Origin: Apostichopus japonicus
Taxonomy: Eukaryota; Echinodermata; Holothuroidea; Aspidochirotida; Stichopodidae
Length of the DNA stretch: 64,000 bases
NCBI RefSeq assembly: GCF_037975245.1
Contig: NC_092574.1
Location: 6,938,713-7,002,712, forward strand
Direction of reading: 5' to 3'
In this document: one piece after another, positions 56,672 to 64,000 of the stretch
How positions within the stretch are numbered: position 1 is the stretch's first letter
Layout: each line of letters opens with the position of its first letter
The notes under the pieces: generated by a model
What the model was told of the DNA's origin: nothing
Database searches by the model: none
The model's input: only the letters and a program-made list of their open reading frames with translations
Made by a program: the position numbers and the translations under genes

Positions 56672-57734
56672 GCACTTACACTGACACTACCAGCAGTAAG
56701 ACTTGTCCTGTTTCTAGCTGATAAAGTTTGGGAACTGTTCATGTTGTCAGTAGGAGTGCAGTAGATCAATTGCAATCATGATACACTGTATGAGAGGACA
56801 GGAGAGATTAATCATTCGTAATTTTACTTCATAGTTTAGCCTTAACTTAGCAAATAGTCCCAACTCGCTGGGAGTGACATATAAACAAATATACGTAACA
56901 AAGGAAACTACGTACTAGTTACTATTTTGTTTCTCCAGCTCTCTGAACTAGATACTACAGGTACATGCAGGGCGTGTGGTTACATACTAGGCCAAAATTG
57001 ATTCCTAAAGCTCACCCTCCACGACCGTAAATGATTGAAATTCACAACCAATATGATCAGGCTTTACAAACTTTTATTACACTTTTAATATTACTGTACT
57101 ATTCATACACTGAATTGTATTGCTGTACCGTTACTGTGTTATACTACATACAGTACTGTACTATGCTGTACAACTGTACTTTATGTCTGTGGAGAATTTA
57201 TGCATTTTCACATGATTCTCAAGACCTTTTCATACTTTTCATTGCGGTATTCAAATTGCAAGAGAGCAAGAAAGAGTGAGAGAGAGAGAGAGAGAATCTA
57301 TCTGTATTACGCCATAGCATTGTGATTGCAATCCATTAATAGAGGACTTTCAGATCATGATGGATGCCAGATGGAAACAGTCAATGCATAGTACAGTAGT
57401 TACCTTGGTGATCATGAAAAACTAGAAAAATTTAGGCATTCTCAGAGACTAATAAAGTGACAAGATTTATGAGGGAAAAGTGTCTCAGAAATAATTGCAG
57501 TTCTATATATATATCATATAACAGAATATGTGTCTGCATTTTACAGTACTTCAGAGAAACAGGTTACAAAACTGATTTTTAGTTTTAGCAATTGATGATA
57601 AGTGAAGAATCAACGTTTTTGCAATATATATATATATGTATATAATTGAAATATATTTATATAATATATTTATATATATATATATATACATAATATACAT
57701 ATATATATATATGTCATATATGTATATATATATA

Positions 57735-57784
<50 letters not shown>

Positions 57785-57888
57785 TATAACGAAAATCCAC
57801 GTTTACTCCAAAAGAAAATATTATCAGAGAAAACCAGAGAAATAAGATATGACTCATAATTGACAAATAAGGAGTATATAAGTTTTAG

Positions 57889-57924
<36 letters not shown>

Positions 57925-60900
57925 TAAAAATATATGTATAGATCAAAATATATATTTATATACAGTAAATATATCGATATATATAGATATGCAAACTGAG
58001 AAACTGCTCAACGGATGGGTTGACACATGATATTCTTGTATATACTTTTACTGTGTACTGACAGTACTGGTATGAATCACCGATATTTTCAATAACAGGG
58101 CGTGTGAAGGTTACCAACAATGACGTACACAGAGACTGTTGATGTCACATACAAACACACTGACAAAAAAAAAAAAACAGCTGTGATATCAGGAAAATCA
58201 ATTCATCAATGTAAACGCAACAAGGTGAACCTGTTACAGTATTTTTACTGAATTGCACAGGATAACACAGTTTTCAATACTGAGCAATGAGCACAGTATG
58301 CCAGTCCACTGTATAGTATGCATACTGTAGCCTCCACTGTACATGTTCTAATGTATGAATATATTGTACCAATGTATATACATGATTTAAATAAATTTTG
58401 GTTGGCATTTTGAAAACATAAATGATGATAGATCTCAAACATTATAACTCTTGAGTACAATTTGCTCATTGCAAAAAAAATGCTAAAAATTTGTGTGGAG
58501 AAAAGTGCTAGATATTTTAAATATTACAAATATAGAGAGGGCACCATGCATGCAGGCCCTCAACTCATTGAAAATGAGATGATTTTAATAGCTAACTCTT
58601 TCATAGCTAACTCTGCACAATAGGTATTTATGACATAAAGGAACATAGGACAACTCTCAAAATTCAAATTATTTACAAATATTGTTTGACGAAAGACCAT
58701 AAATAGACTAAAGCTAGGACATTTTGCGGTCTCTAATGATGGTGGTCTCCCTTTAAAAAATAAAATTTCTATTACAATTTTTTCACTTTTTTTTTCTCAT
58801 GAGAATTTCTGTTTTGTTTACATTTTCAGTTCTTTGTATTATACTGTAAATATGTGTATATACCAGAGATGCAACTTAAATCACATTATAAGATCAATGG
58901 ACCTTGTCCAGATAAAATCTAATCTATTTAGCGGACCGGTAAAGTCAGGTTGCAAACTCAATTTTCCTTTCAGCTTACAGGGTCATGGCATTCATTTGAA
59001 AGTTTGATTTTTTTTTCCCCCCAGGAGGAAAATGATTTACTTTCATGAACAATTCAACATCTCTGCTCTATGAAACACTAAACAGGTACAGTATACATGT
59101 ACAGTAGTTCATGCATAATTGATGGATTCGATTCCTTAGATCTTATTTTACGGAACTATGCTTTCATGTTGAGTGTTGTCCTAACCACGGAGGATAAATG
59201 TGCACAATATACTGTACTTAGTCAATAGAATATCACAAAATGAGTCTGTCTTGCCAACTTCCGCCCCTAAATGTTACGTCTGAAACTAAATATTTACACT
59301 TGCTACTAAATCACGCCCGTGGTTCGAGTCATGAACGCACGTCAGAATGAAATCAAAGTTCCCTCCCATCTTTGTTCTACCTGCTGATGTCAAATGTAAA
59401 GCTTAAAACTTATCATAAATTCTAAAGTTCTTTTAAAACAAACAATTACTTGACATTGGGTGTCTCAAGGGTTCATTACTAAAGTTAATGATTATTGTCA
59501 TAACCGATAACGGCTCAATGACGAGTGCGCACAGTGGGATACGCCCAACTCCGGAATTCAATTGTACACACTTAAAACCTCTCCCACACCTTCCCCCCTA
59601 CCCAACTCTCAAAATCACTGTACTTTATTCCTTTCTACTGTGGGGGACGGGGGGGGGGGGTATACTAATTGGTTAACAGCACAAAAGTAATTTGTTAATC
59701 ACTTTCTGACTGTGACTCTAATCTATCGTTAACTTCTAGGGGAACCTGTACCAGGGAGTTGTTCTATAACAACTCCATGTGTGAACTAGGTTTCTATCTT
59801 CTATTACCCATTTCATCTTAATTGGAGGTTGGAGAGGGGGAGTGGGTGTGGGGGAGGGTGGAGGGGGGAGGATGAATGGAAAGAAGAGATGCTTGAAACA
59901 AAACTGCCATTGTTTCTAATAAGTACTGTAAATAGTGTACAGTATGCACTGTGAACATATAGCACTACATACTGTACGTACTTCTGACTTCACTTTGTCA
60001 CTCTACTGTCCAAAGAGGTGTTAGTTGCTTTTTTACAAGGTAATATTATTTGTAAATATTTGGTTTTATGAGGTAAGCACCAGACAGGTTCTGTCAAAGT
60101 CTAACATGTCTTGTTTACATCCTTTGGACATGTTTAATAGGATTACAATAGGATGATTGTTGCCTCAAGAGACAACAATGGACAGTTGTCTTAACAAATA
60201 AAGAGGTGCTTGTATATATATTCAGTAAAGGTGGATGAGTCAGCCAGACAGACAAAAAGTTTGAAGTTTTATCTCTAATCCTCTTCCAGAGTCAAAGTTA
60301 AACACTAACATCTTACCAGCTGTGACAGAGAGATTACAAATTGCAAATACACATCTCTTGATCTTTTCCATGTAGTGACCTTGATGTCCTCCATAGAACT
60401 GTCTGTCCCTCCCGATCCTTCTTGGTTTCCCGAAAGGGGAAACTGTGGTGTTACTCTTACCGACCTTGCAAAATTGTGAGGGGGACCGTGGATTTGCAGA
60501 AGTCAGCAATGGATACAACGCTGATCGCAAAAGACTGTCAATAGTATTACGGTTAGATTCGTACAACACGGCAGCATACAGAAATGTAGTACTCGAAGCC
60601 GAAGCCAATGTGAATTAACCAGGTCACACATCCGAAGTCTATGCATGCTAAATTCTTCAATACCGCCCTCATTATCTTTCAGGTAACAATATGTACTATA
60701 GTTTGGACTTTTTTTCGCCTTCTTCTACTTGAAATATAAATTACCTCATTTTGTAATGGACAACAACGGAAGTTAACAAGGTCACCACTGATCCTGGGTC
60801 AACCCCTAACTGCATACGAATTTAACAGTGAGCGCGGGGGTCTGATCCTCCCCCTATCCTATAGTCAATCATTGGGTTCAAATCGAGGGGTCTGATGCGT

Positions 60901-61784
60901 TTTTTATGTTACAAATTTTCCATCAAATGTAGTGTTTAACACTGTGTTCGCTGTGTCTTATGTACACTGGGCTTTTATAAAAACTATGGAAAAAGGGGTG
61001 ATTCTAAACAATGGGGAAATTATTTTCCCATTTTGATATATGGTCTAAAATTTTTAAGACCAAAAAAAAAAAAAAAAAAAATTATATACCTAAATGAACA
61101 AACAGTTACAATTGTTGTTAACTAAACAACTGAGCTGAGAAGTGGCAATTAATTCTTACCACCTGTCGGTAACTGAAACATCCATCTTGTTTAATGAGGC
61201 TTGACTAATACAAACACTTCCCGGTTTCCCCGCACTTTCTATACGATCGTAAAAGAACTTGCAGGATACAACACGTTTTGCGATAAGGATATATATTAGT
61301 GCAGAGACAGCACTGACCATTAATTGATTTTCTAGCATATCTCTAGCCCTGCTGTTAAACCGAAGACCCACATAGTAGATTCTTGCATCCATGACAATAT
61401 GCTCACTTACGGTTCCAATACTCTTCTGATCCATCCCAAAACTGATACCGGACCGCATGGCCCTTCCAAACAAAAGCACAGCTGTATACAGGAGATGGCT
61501 CTTTCTAACAAGAGATTTATTTTCCTCTCTCATCCCCCCTCTTTTCTCCCACCCTCCCTCGATCCCGTCCTACATTCCTTCTGTACCCTTGAATGGCAAA
61601 ATTGCATAATGTATAGTACAGTGCTCACATATAAACTTTAAATATAACATGTTACACTACAGATGTTACACTATAACATGTTACAATTTATGAGAAATGT
61701 AAATTGTACTGAAAATGTGTCATAAATTCATGTCCAAAAGTACACAAAAAAATGCACACATATACCATGTGCCTCATCACTACT

Positions 61785-61846
<62 letters not shown>

Positions 61847-64000
61847 AAAATCGTAATGAGTTGGAGAATCAAGAACAGAGAAAAAACTTCCAGCCTCCAC
61901 ATATATAATTTATATACACAGTACTTAGTGATTTTGTGGAGCATACTACTACACTATAAAGATTATGGAACACACACATGATACAGTATTACATAGGTTA
62001 TAACATGTACCCATTATATTATGATAAGTATTCATAAAGTAATTAGACCGTGTCTTTCTCAACGCATTTAGTAAACCAATAAACATATATAAGGTTACAA
62101 GCACAAAGGCTAACTTACAGTTGATCAAACTTACTGTACATAGTTTGTCAGTACAGTACTACATAGAGCGCTGATAACACAGTAACTGTGTGTACCTGAA
62201 AACTATGACTCACAGAGTACATAGAGTTTACCAGGTGATCCCTGACTGGGTGTAACTATTTACAAAGAACTAACCAAAGAGAAGATAACTCTTATTGGTT
62301 TTTATTTAATATTTTTTTTTTAAATATCTGATAATTGATAAAAAAATAAAAAATTGAAATGGTCTTTGTTAGTACCAGGGACAATGACAGTTCTACATGC
62401 TGTGTATTAAATCACTATGAAAAAGAAAAACGTCTTTTGTGCGGAGATGAAAGAGCAGGCTCCACAAAGGACAGCTCCCGAAAAAAAAACTATTTACGTA
62501 TGCCATAATTGAACGATAGATCATGATGTTTGAAATTGGAAATGAGAAAAATTGGCATCTGGATCACAATTGTATTACAGTATTGAGTCGACTATAAGAC
62601 TATAAGTTGTGACCTTTACACAATTTGAAATGTTGAACAAATCCTTCTGTCCATACTGTAGATTGTACAAAGCGTGACCAGACGTTGCAAAGTTTGAGAT
62701 CCTTAAGCATTTTTGTCTAACTGTCTCCATTACGACTTTAATTCAAAGACAATGGAGTCGTTAAAAAGATAATAAATTTTCTAATTTTATTGAATTTTAG
62801 TTATTTTGTCGCAGGAATGCTCCCCAAAATTCCCTTTCATAGTTCAATTGCTATTTAACCAATGCTCAACCATCAAACCATAAACTTGTCATTACACTGT
62901 ACATACTATCCAGTCAAACAAGAATTTAGCAGTGAGAATGGCATATCATTATTTACATTGACATCTGTAAGTGTCAAGCCACACACAGACAGATTGTGTA
63001 CTCAAAAAAAAACATTGGAACGCTCACTACAACTTCTCTATGACAGACAGCATACTGCATAGATAATGTCACACTCACTCGCACAAATAATGTTTTCCCT
63101 GCAAATTTTGCAGAGTTAGTTAAACATTCTTGTAAATGGAAAAGATAGTTTGCACAGTTTATAGTATTGTCTGAGTGAACTCTTGGGTACATTAGACTGT
63201 GAAACACTCACTCTTAAATCTGCGAGATGTTTACGAGCGGTTGTGCTTTGATTTACTTTCAATGGTACTGTAAACTTGAAAGTGATGAGAAGGTCATTTA
63301 TGTTAGGAATAGGAGTGGGTACTGTGCGTCATGCGATGAATCGGATGAAAAGGATCTATCTAAATTTGTTTAGTGACAGTGTTAGACCTACATTATGAAA
63401 CATTATATACCTGTTATGGGTGGGTTTGGAAGTGGGCCTAGCCACTTACTCACTTAGGCAAAGTGGGGGTAGTGTTAGTATAAAAAAGGTCATTTGTCGA
63501 GGCAGTAGGCAAAAAATGATCGCGAATTACAGGTACAGTAGCAACTTCTGGTGGCCCTGCTGATTACTTTCGATGCAACGTTCTAACAATATTATACTGC
63601 ACATGGTTTTTCATTGAATTGCATGGCAAGACAATTTACACAAGTTTTTGCCTTTGGTCTGCAATTTTGAGAAGCCTTTCAAGTATCACTCAAGGGATGA
63701 CAACAATTGACCTTGAAGTAAGAAATCCTCCTCTCTCTTTTTGTTTCATTTTATGAAGGGTTTCGAGCAAACTTAACCGTTAATGATTCCAATTGCTTCC
63801 AGATCTGAACATTTTGTCACCGAGCCGGGGAAAATCCAGGCTTTTATCAAGGAGGAGCTGTGTACCAGGGGTCATTGAGGACTACTCCCATGTAAGGGAG
63901 GGGGGAGGGATAGGGTCATGTACAGTAGGGGTCCCTCCAGAACGAGTAAAATACATACGTAGCTGTGAAATGGTGCATTGTGAACGTATATTTAGGTTCT
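56672..64000. other. Non-coding region rich in TACTGTA/TACAGTA and (AT)n
   Basis: No exon could be supported. It contains (AT)n tracts at 57625-57780, 57890-57930 and 61793-61845, poly-G patches near 59650 and 59840, and a (GA)n run at 57270-57295. Two minus-strand open frames followed by GTAAGA (60302-60608, 61156-61533) might hide upstream exons of the GRXCR-like gene, but show no recognisable similarity. Confidence 0.45.
57625..57930. repeat. (AT)n-rich microsatellite cluster
   Basis: Several long AT dinucleotide runs broken by short TGTA and CATA interruptions. A separate run lies at 61793-61845. Confidence 0.95.

Noticed and set aside
60240-60608. 122-codon minus-strand open frame followed by a GTAAGA donor
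   Set aside because: It could be an upstream exon of the GRXCR-like gene, but none of the frames resembles the glutaredoxin domain and two frames are open at once. Left unassigned.
61156-61533. 125-codon minus-strand open frame with a donor-like end
   Set aside because: No recognisable motif. Its length is not exceptional for a 64-kb window searched in six frames.

Overview
This window is eukaryotic nuclear DNA from an animal, not a prokaryotic segment. It is AT-rich, with short exons separated by GT-AG introns, and it carries many minisatellites, microsatellites, MITEs and tRNA-derived SINEs. The identifiable proteins are animal families. The repeat style suggests a marine invertebrate deuterostome. 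My best guess is an echinoderm, possibly a sea cucumber, but that is inference and the species cannot be fixed from the sequence alone.

Left half (about 0.9-35.5 kb, + strand): the 3' three quarters of one gene, the JIP3/JIP4 kinesin-dynein adaptor (MAPK8IP3/SPAG9; Sunday driver in flies, UNC-16 in worms). I could chain 22 exons with consistent splice phases from 876 to the stop codon at 32574. Three further frame-preserving microexon candidates lie at 3672, 6000 and 7225. The chain covers a Ser/Thr-rich linker, the second leucine zipper, the RH2 (RILP-homology) helix pair, the central conserved blocks and the whole C-terminal WD40-like beta-propeller. The N-terminal RH1 domain and first coiled coil lie upstream of the window.

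The introns of this gene hold most of its oddities. In three separate introns a minisatellite begins at, or runs into, an exon edge, and its unit includes the splice junction with the adjoining exon bases. Decoy donors therefore follow the exons ending at 1144 and 14814, and about a dozen decoy acceptors precede the exon starting at 26272. Other introns carry a hAT-type MITE with an 8-bp target duplication (21085-21396), a TTAA-flanked MITE (14010-14375), a MITE with a 6-bp target duplication (27141-27302), a tRNA-derived SINE (19497-19869) and a foldback element inside a 15-bp minisatellite (11483-11649).

Middle (35.5-46.2 kb): no recognisable gene. It holds degenerate repeats of about 150 bp rich in AGGTCA-like half sites, and diverged tandem duplications. 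Between them lies a homogeneous array of eight full and one partial unit of about 761 bp (39467-45885). Each unit contains a large nested palindrome. Two unit types, A and B, differ in palindrome arm length; B looks as if the right arm had been copied in inverted form onto the left.

Right part (46-64 kb): mostly non-coding. The last two exons of a minus-strand gene at 51724-51903 and 52409-52474 encode the end of a glutaredoxin-like domain and the C-terminal cysteine-rich domain of a GRXCR-type protein. Its upstream exons were not found with confidence. The rest holds second copies of the TTAA and 6-bp MITEs and of the SINE, a 20-bp self-complementary minisatellite (54920-55760), long (AT)n runs, and an unusual local abundance of TACTGTA/TACAGTA motifs.
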